The notes below the pieces were generated by a model. It was not told where the DNA came from. It did no database searches and worked only from the letters and a program-made list of their open reading frames with translations. The translations under genes were made by a program, and so were the position numbers. A DNA stretch of 16,201 bases from DASUBV01 sp035763085. GTDB lineage: Bacteria; Actinomycetota; Actinomycetes; Streptosporangiales; Streptosporangiaceae. The DNA lies in NCBI GenBank assembly GCA_035763085.1, contig DASUBV010000192.1:1-16201 (forward strand). Reading direction: 5' to 3'. This document shows, piece by piece, positions 1-6,310 of the stretch (its first letter is position 1; each line of letters opens with the position of its first letter).

Positions 1-441
1 GTGGTCTAGCGCCCACTCATAGACCGCCACGGCGTCCTCGACGGCGGCCGGACCCGGATGCTCAGGGGCCCGCCGGTAATCCACGGCCAGCACGGCCGTG
101 TCAGCGGCCTGAGCCAGCCGCCGGCAGATGGCATCGTGTGACTCCAGGTCGCCGACCACGAAGCCGCCCCCGTGCAGGTACAGCGTCAGCGGCCGCGGGT
201 CCCGGGCTGGCCGGTACAATCGCGCGCGCACGTCCCGCGCGGCAGTCAGATCCTCGACAGCCGACAGCTCCGGGCCGCGCGGCCGCGACGCGGCACGCGC
301 CCTCGATGCATCCCGCAGCGGCCCGGCACCGACAGCACGGTTGGCCGGGCCACCAGCCTGCCGCAGGTCGGCGACCCAGCGGGCCAGGCTGTCATCCGCT
401 GCAGGCGCGGCACCGGGAGGAGGGGGCATCTGAGCAGCCAT
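1..441 (-). CDS. Alpha/beta hydrolase, HSL-type esterase/lipase (N-terminal 147 aa; gene runs off the left edge)
   Basis: Translating the minus strand from ATG at 441 gives an open frame to the window edge. It carries the oxyanion-hole motif HGGG (residues 90-93, in LYLHGGGFVVGD) and the following DYRRAPEHP (121-129), both hallmarks of the hormone-sensitive-lipase family of carboxylesterases (alpha/beta hydrolase fold 3). The nucleophile elbow (usually GDSAGG) and the Asp/His of the triad would lie beyond position 1 and cannot be checked. No signal peptide is visible, so it is probably cytoplasmic; the substrate is unknown. A second in-frame ATG at 429 is a possible start, and neither start has a strong Shine-Dalgarno. 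The gene is divergent from the DUF1330 gene, 86 bp away. Family assignment is secure; function beyond ester hydrolysis is inference. Confidence 0.88.
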   Translation of the reverse strand, partial: MAAQMPPPPGAAPAADDSLARWVADLRQAGGPANRAVGAGPLRDASRARAASRPRGPELSAVEDLTAARDVRARLYRPARDPRPLTLYLHGGGFVVGDLESHDAICRRLAQAADTAVLAVDYRRAPEHPGPAAVEDAVAVYEWALDH

Positions 442-450
442 GGCTGGTCA

Positions 451-479
451 TTGAAGCAGTTTTCCGCTCCGGCTATGAG
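451..479 (+). promoter_or_regulatory. Candidate sigma-70-type promoter for the DUF1330 gene
   Basis: TTGAAG (451-456) and TATGAG (474-479) are separated by 17 bp. Each matches the housekeeping consensus at 4 of 6 positions. Transcription would begin near 486, about 40 bases before the ATG at 528. This is pattern matching only. Confidence 0.35.
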
Positions 480-527
480 CAGGGGCGTGCACGTCAGCGG
501 TCGCCGGCTCTCTGGCACGATGGCGAT

Positions 528-818
528 ATGGCTGCCTACTGGCTCAGTGTGTACAAGGAGATCCTCGACCAGGCCAAGCTCGCGGCGTACGCCGAGCTGG
601 CCGGCCCGGCCCTGCGTGACGCGGGCGGGACTTTCATCGTCCGCGGCCTCCCCGAGCAGGTCTACGAGGCAGGGGAGCAAACCCGCACCGTGATCATCAG
701 CTTCGACTCGGTCGAGGCCGCCCAGGCTGCGCACGACAGCCCGGCCTACCAGGAGGCCCTGCGGGCTCTCGACGGCGGCGCCGTCCGCGACCTGCGCATC
801 GTGCCCGGCGCGGAGTGA
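528..818 (+). CDS. DUF1330 family protein, 96 aa
   Basis: The 96-aa product (MAAYWLSVYKEI...LRIVPGAE) has the features of DUF1330, a small dimeric alpha/beta (ferredoxin-like) barrel family: an N-terminal YWLSVYKEI strand, a central GGTFIVRG strand, and RTVIISFDSVEAAQAAHDSP followed by AYQEAL. Typical members are about 95 residues, so it is full length. The biochemical role of the family is not established. The frame is open further upstream, to 138, but that part is low-complexity and overlaps the divergent esterase gene, so the ATG at 528 is preferred. No strong ribosome site is seen. It is convergent with the ATPase gene, with a 71-bp gap. Confidence 0.85.
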   Translation: MAAYWLSVYKEILDQAKLAAYAELAGPALRDAGGTFIVRGLPEQVYEAGEQTRTVIISFDSVEAAQAAHDSPAYQEALRALDGGAVRDLRIVPGAE

Positions 819-889
819 CCGGGCTGTCCTGACCCCGGTCGAGTGAAAGCTCTGCGGGTAGCTGCCCCCGCGGTCGTGCGGCTTCGCGA

Positions 890-2368
890 TCAGGATCCGT
901 GGTACAGCCGGTCAAGGCCGATGAGCTGGACGGAAGGGTCGCGGTCCGCCATTGCAACCAGAGCGTCGCTGAACCCGGCTCCACTGAACAGGAGCAGCCG
1001 GGCGTCGTCCGCGCCGGGTTTCTTTCTTGCCTGAAGCAGACCGCGGACATGCTCGAGTCTCTTCAGGTGACCGGTGGTCATGCTTTCCTGCCATTTCGCC
1101 TCGCCGATAGCGAGCAGCGTGCCCCGGTCGCCACCGTCACGGCCGAAGACGGCCACATCGAGTTCCGCTGTCTTCCGCGCCCCTGGGTCGGACACCGTTC
1201 CGCTGGCGACGCGGGTAGGGTAAGCGTCACCGTAGGTTTCCGGCCCGGCATGCCAGCGAGCCCACTGGCGGCAGAGGCCCTCAAAATGCGGCCCGACCAC
1301 GTTGCTGTGGAAGACATGTTGGGAGCGCCGCCAGACCCGGGCAGCGCGGCCGGGGCGCTCAAGATCGCCCCATGCCGGGCGCATGATCGCGTGGTAGAAC
1401 GTCAGCAGCGGCTCTGCGATGCGGTACGCCGAACGATTCCCTCTCAAGGCATCCGTTTCATGCGTGATGAGCCCGGCATCGTGTAGGACGCCCAGGGGAT
1501 GAGCCAGGTCCGTGGACTTGCGTTCCAGATAGCGGGCGATGCCGCCGCGGGTAGTGCTGCCCTCAGCTATTGCTGCGAGTACGGCATGGTAGAGGGCAGT
1601 GTCGCGGATGTCGGGTTCCTCGGCGAGGATGTAGCGGGCCTCGCGGAACAGGGGTCTGCCGGGGTTGAGAACTGTGCGGCACACCCACGAGTCGAAGTCC
1701 TCGGCGTCAGCCGGGGTGTCGTCCTGAGCGAACTCCCTGCGGTACGCGGGAGTTCCGCCCACGATGGCATTAGTCAGTACTGCGGCGTGGAGGTCGGCTA
1801 GTCCCCAGAATTCCCGGGCCAGCCGGAAGTCGAGGGTGGGGACGACCAGTTCCAGCCCGGCCCTGCCCCGCAGCGGCGCGCTTCCTGCCAGGAGCCTGCC
1901 CATGAAGGACACCGCTGAGCCGCATAGCAGCAGGCGCACCGGGGTGTTGCGCCGCTGGGCGGCTGGATCAAGAGCGCGCTGGATCAAGGACGGAAGCGCG
2001 GGGGAGGCCTTGGCGAGGAAGGGAAACTCGTCGATCACCACGGGCTTCGGCCCGTTGACGGCGATGCGCATCAGCCTGGTGATGGCTTCGTCCCACCCAG
2101 TGAACCGGAAGGGCACCGGCTCGCCCAGATGAGATGCGAGCGCTTCCCCGAACTGATGCAGGGAGTCCGCTTCGGTGGTCTCGGCAGCGGTGAACATGAA
2201 GCCGCGTGCCGCGACTGTTATGGCGTCAAGGAGGAAGGTCTTGCCCTGGCGGCGTCTGCCGGAGACGATCCCCAGCGTGGCCCGCGGAGCGCTGCTGCTT
2301 GCGAACCGAGTGAGCTCATCCCATTCAAAGTCGCGGTCGAACATGTCCGGGGGCTTGCTCCACGCCAA
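890..2368 (-). CDS. Archaeal-type AAA ATPase with C-terminal DUF234 (PD-(D/E)XK-like) domain
   Basis: This 492-aa protein has a P-loop GRRRQGKT (37-44), a Walker B strand VVIDE (110-114) and a following LLLCGS strand, as in the ATPase_2/archaeal ATPase group of STAND-related AAA+ proteins. A winged-helix-like segment follows (about 265-330). The C-terminal part has ELDVAVFG (D404) and IGEAKW (E423, K425), the D...ExK spacing of DUF234, a restriction-endonuclease-like fold. The family is widespread, often in mobile or accessory DNA, and its role is poorly known. Start: TTG at 2368 is chosen because GGGAGG lies 6 bases upstream; the in-frame ATG at 2344 has no such site. The promoter region is AT-rich, unlike its surroundings, and carries two inverted repeats. 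Acquisition by transfer is possible. Cleavage activity is inference only. Confidence 0.85.
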   Translation of the reverse strand: MAWSKPPDMFDRDFEWDELTRFASSSAPRATLGIVSGRRRQGKTFLLDAITVAARGFMFTAAETTEADSLHQFGEALASHLGEPVPFRFTGWDEAITRLMRIAVNGPKPVVIDEFPFLAKASPALPSLIQRALDPAAQRRNTPVRLLLCGSAVSFMGRLLAGSAPLRGRAGLELVVPTLDFRLAREFWGLADLHAAVLTNAIVGGTPAYRREFAQDDTPADAEDFDSWVCRTVLNPGRPLFREARYILAEEPDIRDTALYHAVLAAIAEGSTTRGGIARYLERKSTDLAHPLGVLHDAGLITHETDALRGNRSAYRIAEPLLTFYHAIMRPAWGDLERPGRAARVWRRSQHVFHSNVVGPHFEGLCRQWARWHAGPETYGDAYPTRVASGTVSDPGARKTAELDVAVFGRDGGDRGTLLAIGEAKWQESMTTGHLKRLEHVRGLLQARKKPGADDARLLLFSGAGFSDALVAMADRDPSVQLIGLDRLYHGS

Positions 2369-2390
2369 GGCCTGCCTCCCTTCGCGTTTC

Positions 2391-2421
2391 GATAACTCTA
2401 CTTATTATAGGTACAGTTATC
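2391..2421 (-). promoter_or_regulatory. 31-bp near-perfect palindrome over the TATAAT box of the ATPase gene
   Basis: GATAACT (2391-2397) and AGTTATC (2415-2421) are exact inverted arms. Pairing through to the centre at 2406 gives 13 of 15 matching pairs. The minus-strand sequence TATAAT (2409-2404) lies inside and would start transcription near 2397, about 29 bases before the TTG start at 2368. No good -35 hexamer is seen, which suggests the promoter needs an activator or is simply weak. The position fits a repressor operator. No consensus is recognised with certainty. Confidence 0.6.
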
Positions 2422-2449
2422 CAAGACTACGAGCTCTCACGGTATCGCT

Positions 2450-2471
2450 GGCACGAACTTCCGTTCGTGCC
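2450..2471. promoter_or_regulatory. Perfect 9-bp inverted repeat containing a LexA/SOS-box sequence
   Basis: GGCACGAAC (2450-2458) and GTTCGTGCC (2463-2471) are exact reverse complements around TTCC. The core at 2454-2467, CGAAC-N4-GTTCG, equals the core of the Gram-positive/actinobacterial LexA box. It lies about 45 bp upstream of the TATAAT box of the ATPase gene, which is further than usual for a LexA operator. It could instead be a hairpin ending the padR-like transcript, but no T-run follows. Confidence 0.5.
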
Positions 2472-2657
2472 GCATGCTGACAGGCTGACAACAGCCAGGC
2501 CGGGCCGGCAGCTGTGGCCTTCGTCAGCCGTCCAGAGTGCCGCCCGGCAAGCGGGTGCCGGACCGTGCGCTTGCCAGTACATCGCGGATGGAGCTGGTCA
2601 CGAGTTCCGGGACGCGGCGCGGCCCGCCGGACGGCGGTGCGGGCCAGGCCGGGCAGG

Positions 2658-3233
2658 TCAGCCGGGACGGTGGCCGGCGAGCTGCTGGCACATCCAGGTC
2701 AGCCAGGCGATGCGCTGGCACTCATAGTCGATGCCGCAGCGCAGCGTCGCATAGCTGCCGAAGTCCGGGTCGCTGACCGGCGGCGGGCCGTCCTGGTGGC
2801 GGCTCTCGACCAGCTCCCAGTCCGCCTCGTACTCGGCGAGCCGGTCCTGGTGCCGCCGGACCTGCCCGGCGAACAGCTCCTGCGCCCCGGCCGGGTCAGC
2901 GGTCCAGATCGAGTAGGCCTTCAGCAGCAGCTCGTCCCGGCCGCTCTCGGCGGGTGCCGGGTCCTGCAGCACCCACTCGTGCAGGGCCTCCAGGCCGGTC
3001 TCGGTGAGCGAGTACACCTTCTTCTCCCGCGGGCCGGGTCCGGGCCCGGCGGAGAAGCGAACCAGTTCCGCGTCCAGGAGCTTGCGCAGTTCCGGGTAGA
3101 TCTGGCCGTGCCGGGCGGACCAGAAGTAGCCGATCGGCCGCCGGGACCGCGCCGACAGCTCGTATCCCGTGGACGGCTGCCGGGCGAGCATGGCGAGGAT
3201 CGCGTAGCCGAGCTTGGAGATCACCCGAGGCAC
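2658..3233 (-). CDS. PadR family transcriptional regulator with Vir-type C-terminal domain
   Basis: The 191-aa protein opens with the PadR winged helix (about residues 6-82): LGYAILAMLARQPSTGYEL, then HGQIYPELRKLLDAELV and a wing with EKKVYSLTETG. A helical dimerisation domain of the Vir/AphA-like type follows (about 95-180; LLLKAYSIWTADPAGAQEL, then QVRRHQDRLAEYEADWE). Such regulators repress their own and adjacent genes and usually bind ATGT-N8-ACAT. That sequence occurs 33 bp upstream of its start. The start is GTG at 3233; the ribosome site is poor, and another in-frame GTG at 3224 is possible. It is divergent from two lipoprotein hydrolase genes, the likely target operon. The inducer is unknown. 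Confidence 0.93.
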   Translation of the reverse strand: MPRVISKLGYAILAMLARQPSTGYELSARSRRPIGYFWSARHGQIYPELRKLLDAELVRFSAGPGPGPREKKVYSLTETGLEALHEWVLQDPAPAESGRDELLLKAYSIWTADPAGAQELFAGQVRRHQDRLAEYEADWELVESRHQDGPPPVSDPDFGSYATLRCGIDYECQRIAWLTWMCQQLAGHRPG

Positions 3234-3240
3234 CCGCCTG

Positions 3241-3270
3241 TTGACTGATCGGACCTGACACCATCACTAT
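3241..3270 (+). promoter_or_regulatory. Candidate promoter for the lipoprotein hydrolase operon
   Basis: TTGACT (3241-3246) and CACTAT (3265-3270) are separated by 18 bp on the plus strand, with the downstream gene starting at 3358. The -10 lies within the left arm of the PadR-type palindrome, so bound PadR would block it. On the opposite strand, TTGACT (3290-3285) overlaps the right arm and may be the -35 of the padR-like gene. Confidence 0.4.
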
Positions 3271-3287
3271 GTCAGAACAGACATAGT
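3266..3287. promoter_or_regulatory. PadR operator (8-bp inverted repeat, ATGT-N8-ACAT)
   Basis: ACTATGTC (3266-3273) and GACATAGT (3280-3287) are perfect inverted arms around AGAACA. The sequence contains ATGT-N8-ACAT, the known PadR-family recognition pattern. It lies between a padR-like gene and a divergent two-gene operon and overlaps candidate promoters in both directions. Autoregulation plus control of the hydrolase operon is the natural inference. Confidence 0.75.
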
Positions 3288-3357
3288 CAAGGCTGCCCCC
3301 GCCGCCCGCAGACCGCGTTCATACCGACCCGCGCCGTACCCGGAGCCAGTCCCGCAC

Positions 3358-4257
3358 ATGACAGTCAGGGCCATCAAGATCGTGATCGCGGCCGCCGTGC
3401 TGCTGGTCCTGGCGGCGGGGTGCGCCGGCTCCGGCGCAGCAGGCCCGGGGAACGCCGGCCAGGGCAGCTCGTCGCCCGGAGCATCCCGGAACGTCGCAGC
3501 CAGCCCGCCTGCCGCCGGTTCCGCGACGGCGTCCGCGGCGCCAAGGGCGTCGGCGGCCTTCAGTCAGTGCGGTCCGCCGGATGCGCCCGCCCGGCCCGTC
3601 ACGCTGCATGCGGCTGGCGGGGCGCGACTGGCGGCGGTCGAAGCAGGCACGGGCCCGCGCGGCGTCGTCCTGGTTCCCGAGCTCGGCCCGGCCGGGAAGT
3701 GCGGCTGGTGGACCTACGCCGCCTACCTGGCCGCCCGCGGGTACCGCGTGCTGTTGTTCGATCACCGGTGCGCCGGGGAGAGCAGCTGCCCGGCGGGCGC
3801 GGCAGGCGCCGACCTGATGGCCGACATCCGCAGCGCCGTCAGCCGGCTGCGTCGCGATGGCGCGGCCCGGGTGGTGCTCATGGGAGCGTCGCAGGGCGGG
3901 TCGGAGGTGCTGATCGCCGGCACGGTGCCGCCACGCGGCGTCACCGCGGTGATCTCCCTGTCGGCGGATGAGCTGACCACGCCGCTGGCCAGTCGCCCGT
4001 ATCAGCGGACGGGCGAAGCGGCCCCGCCGCGCCTGCGCCTGCCCGTCCTGTTCGCCGTTGCCGCGCAGGATCCGTATGTCACCGTGCAGCAGACTCGCCA
4101 CCTGTACCGGGCGGCCCGGTCGCGCAGCAAGCGCCTGGTCCTGCTCGGGCCCGCCGCCGGGCACGGCTGGGACATGCTGGCATCAGCGGCTCCCGGCGGC
4201 GTGCGGCCGTCCCTCAGCCGCACGGTCGTCGCGTTTCTCCGCCAGGCCACCGCATGA
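3358..4257 (+). CDS. Lipoprotein alpha/beta hydrolase, first of a tandem pair
   Basis: The 299-aa protein has a lipoprotein signal peptide ending in LAAGC (Cys22), then a Ser/Ala/Pro/Gly-rich linker to about residue 68, so it is probably anchored outside the membrane. The body is an alpha/beta hydrolase of the dienelactone-hydrolase/prolyl-oligopeptidase type: nucleophile elbow GASQG (Ser177), acid in AAQDPYV (Asp237) and AAGHGW (His268). Cysteines at 70, 114, 137 and 143 could form disulfides outside the cell. Its stop overlaps the start of the next gene by four bases (ATGA), indicating translational coupling, and the next gene is a diverged copy of it. GGAG lies 12 bases before the ATG, a weak site. 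Control by the divergent PadR regulator is likely. The substrate is unknown. Confidence 0.85.
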   Translation: MTVRAIKIVIAAAVLLVLAAGCAGSGAAGPGNAGQGSSSPGASRNVAASPPAAGSATASAAPRASAAFSQCGPPDAPARPVTLHAAGGARLAAVEAGTGPRGVVLVPELGPAGKCGWWTYAAYLAARGYRVLLFDHRCAGESSCPAGAAGADLMADIRSAVSRLRRDGAARVVLMGASQGGSEVLIAGTVPPRGVTAVISLSADELTTPLASRPYQRTGEAAPPRLRLPVLFAVAAQDPYVTVQQTRHLYRAARSRSKRLVLLGPAAGHGWDMLASAAPGGVRPSLSRTVVAFLRQATA

Positions 4258-5063
4258 CGCCCGGGCCCCGCGCCTGCGGGCGAGCCGCCGCACTGGCGGG
4301 CCTCGTGCTGATCGCGGCATGCAGCGGCACGAGCAGCAGCCCGCCTGGCTCCGCACCCCCGGCCCCGCCGGGAACGACCAGCCCGGCAGCAGCAAGCTCT
4401 GGTGCCGCGGCGCCGGCGCTGGACGGCTGCTTCACCGCGGCCCGCGCCGCGATCAGGAGGACCATCACGAAGGTGCCCGGCCGGGGCGGCGACACGCTCA
4501 CGCTGGCCACCATCGGCAGCGGCCACCGCACCGTCGTCCTGTCCAACGAGAGCGACGAGAACCTCTGCTCCTGGCTGCCGTTCGCGACGCGCCTTGCCGC
4601 CGCCAGGTACCGGGTCGTGGTCTGGGACTACGGCGTGAACCCGGCCCCCGGTGAGCTGGCTCGCCTGGTCAGGCACCTGCGCTCACAAGGAGCGACGCGC
4701 ATCGTGCTGATGGGCGCCTCCGAAGGGGCGAAGGCCTCGCTGATCGCCGGCGCGCGGATCAGGCCAGCGGTACAGGGAGTGGTCTCGCTGTCCGCCGAGC
4801 CCGTGCTGCAGCCCGGCATCGTGGTGGTCCGGTCGGTGCGGCGCCTGCGCAGCCCGCTGCTGCTGGTTACCGCCCGGCAGGACCCGTTCGGGTCAGCGCA
4901 GGCGGCACCGGATTTCCTGGCCGCGGCCCGCAGCCAGGACAAGCGCCTGGTCAGGGTGGCAGGCTCAGATCACGGCACGGCCCTGCTGGCGGGACGCTCC
5001 GCCGCCCGGACGATGCCCGCTGTCCTGGCCTTCCTGCGCCGCTCGCTCAGAGCTCGTTCTTGA
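4254..5063 (+). CDS. Lipoprotein alpha/beta hydrolase, second of the tandem pair
   Basis: The 269-aa protein has a lipoprotein signal with LIAAC (Cys23) and a Pro/Ala/Ser linker to about residue 56. The catalytic residues match those of the upstream gene: GASEG (Ser156), ARQDPFG (Asp210) and SDHGT (His240). Shared blocks, such as IVLMGASEGAKASLIAG against VVLMGASQGGSEVLIAG and VSLSAE against ISLSAD, show that the pair arose by duplication. The segment after the second core strand is shorter here (WDYGVNPAPGEL), suggesting a different pocket. Starts inside the previous gene (ATGA overlap). Its last 17 bases overlap the end of the convergent amidohydrolase gene, so the two transcripts must collide or end inside coding sequence. 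The substrate is unknown. Confidence 0.83.
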   Translation: MTPGPRACGRAAALAGLVLIAACSGTSSSPPGSAPPAPPGTTSPAAASSGAAAPALDGCFTAARAAIRRTITKVPGRGGDTLTLATIGSGHRTVVLSNESDENLCSWLPFATRLAAARYRVVVWDYGVNPAPGELARLVRHLRSQGATRIVLMGASEGAKASLIAGARIRPAVQGVVSLSAEPVLQPGIVVVRSVRRLRSPLLLVTARQDPFGSAQAAPDFLAAARSQDKRLVRVAGSDHGTALLAGRSAARTMPAVLAFLRRSLRARS

Positions 5064-6273
5064 CAACCTGGCCGCCCTTCATGATCAGCTTCAGGTTCCG
5101 CTCCGGGGTGGTGAGCACCCGGATGTCGTCCAGCGGGTTCCCGTCGATGACCAGCAGGTCGGCCAGCGCGCCCGGGGCGATCACGCCGAGCTCGCCCTCG
5201 CGCTGCAGCAGCCGCGCCGCGGTCGTCGTCGCCGACCGGATCAGGTCGGCCGGCGGCTGGATCTGGGACCGGATCACGAACTCCTGCAGCTGCTGATCGT
5301 GCAGGTCGGCGAACAGGTCCGTGCCAAAGACGATCGGCAGGCCCGCCGCGTGCGCCAGCTCCAGGGCGCCGAGCGCGCCGTCGATGACCTTCTCCAGCTT
5401 GCCCGCGATGCCGGCGGGCAGCAGGCCCTGGCGGGACCGGGCGGCCAGGGCGTGGTAGGTGACGATGGTCGGGACGTAGAAGGCGCCGTGCCGCTGGAAC
5501 ACCGGGATGCTGCTGGCGTCCATCAGGTTGCCGTGCTCGATGCTCCGCACGCCCGCCTCCAGGCCCCGGTTGATGGCCCGGGAGGTGTAGGCGTGGCCGG
5601 CCACGTAGATGCTGGCGGCCGTGGCTTCCTCGACGATGGCCCGCAGCTCTTCCATGGCGAACTGCGTCGAGTCCACCCGGTCGCTGGGGGAGTCGACCGC
5701 GCCGCTCAGGTAGACCTTGATGTGGTGCGCGCCGCGGCGCACCTCCTCCCGGACGGCCCGGCGGACCTCGGCCACGCCGTCACAGATGACCCCGATGGCG
5801 GGCGAGTAGTAGCTGCCGTCGTACACGCTGCGGTTCGGCGCCCGCCAGTCACCGGCCCCGCCCGTCTGGGACAGCTGCTTGCCGCCGTAGAACATCCGCG
5901 GCCCGGTGAAGTACCCCTCCTCCACCGCCCGGGCCAGCCCGATCTCGCCGGCCCCGACGTCGCGGATGGAGGTGAAGCCGCGGGCCAGCATGCCCGCGAG
6001 GACGTGGCTGGCGCGGGCCGCGACATAGGTCGGCGCCCACTCGGCCATGCCGAAGACGTCGTGGTCGACGATGGCCGGATGCGTGTGCGCGTCGATGAGC
6101 CCGGGCATCACCGTCCGGCCGGCGGCGTCGATGATGACCGCGTCGCCGGGGCCGGTCAGCCCCGGTCCGACGTCGGTGACCCGGCCGTCTTCCACGGCCA
6201 CCGACTGGCCGTCCGTGATGCTCCCGCTCGCCGCGTCGAGCACCGACGCGTTCCGCAGGATCGTTACTGCCAT
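5047..6273 (-). CDS. Metal-dependent amidohydrolase, prolidase/imidazolonepropionase-like
   Basis: The 408-aa protein has a complete amidohydrolase metal site: DAHTHP (His63, His65), a candidate carboxylated lysine in HHIKVY (Lys186), GHAY (His227), IEHGN (His247) and FGTD (Asp319). An N-terminal beta-sandwich strand with VMPGLID and a C-terminal ADLLVIDGNPLDDI are typical of the superfamily. A Lys-bridged centre with this spacing is seen in the Xaa-Pro/Xaa-Arg dipeptidases once annotated as imidazolonepropionase-like. There is no signal peptide, so it is cytoplasmic. ATG at 6273 is preceded by GGAGAGG (6290-6284). It lies 37 bp after the DPP-IV-like peptidase gene on the same strand, supporting dipeptide cleavage, perhaps Xaa-Pro, as the role. 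The exact substrate is inference. Confidence 0.85.
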   Translation of the reverse strand: MAVTILRNASVLDAASGSITDGQSVAVEDGRVTDVGPGLTGPGDAVIIDAAGRTVMPGLIDAHTHPAIVDHDVFGMAEWAPTYVAARASHVLAGMLARGFTSIRDVGAGEIGLARAVEEGYFTGPRMFYGGKQLSQTGGAGDWRAPNRSVYDGSYYSPAIGVICDGVAEVRRAVREEVRRGAHHIKVYLSGAVDSPSDRVDSTQFAMEELRAIVEEATAASIYVAGHAYTSRAINRGLEAGVRSIEHGNLMDASSIPVFQRHGAFYVPTIVTYHALAARSRQGLLPAGIAGKLEKVIDGALGALELAHAAGLPIVFGTDLFADLHDQQLQEFVIRSQIQPPADLIRSATTTAARLLQREGELGVIAPGALADLLVIDGNPLDDIRVLTTPERNLKLIMKGGQVVKNEL

Positions 6274-6310
6274 AGCTTGTTACCCTCTCCGGCCCCGGAA
6301 GCGGCCGTCG

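Noticed and set aside
138..527. N-terminal extension of the DUF1330 frame
   Set aside because: Low-complexity Arg/Ala/Pro sequence opposite the esterase gene; the family domain begins at the ATG at 528.
845..875. Possible terminator between the DUF1330 and ATPase genes (GCGGG...CCCGC)
   Set aside because: Only a five-base stem with a large loop; too weak to call in DNA this rich in GC.
2483..2491. Minus-strand TTGTCAGCC, resembling the LexA-independent (PafBC) DNA-damage promoter element
   Set aside because: It matches only the first part of the element, and no TAnnnT -10 follows at the required distance.
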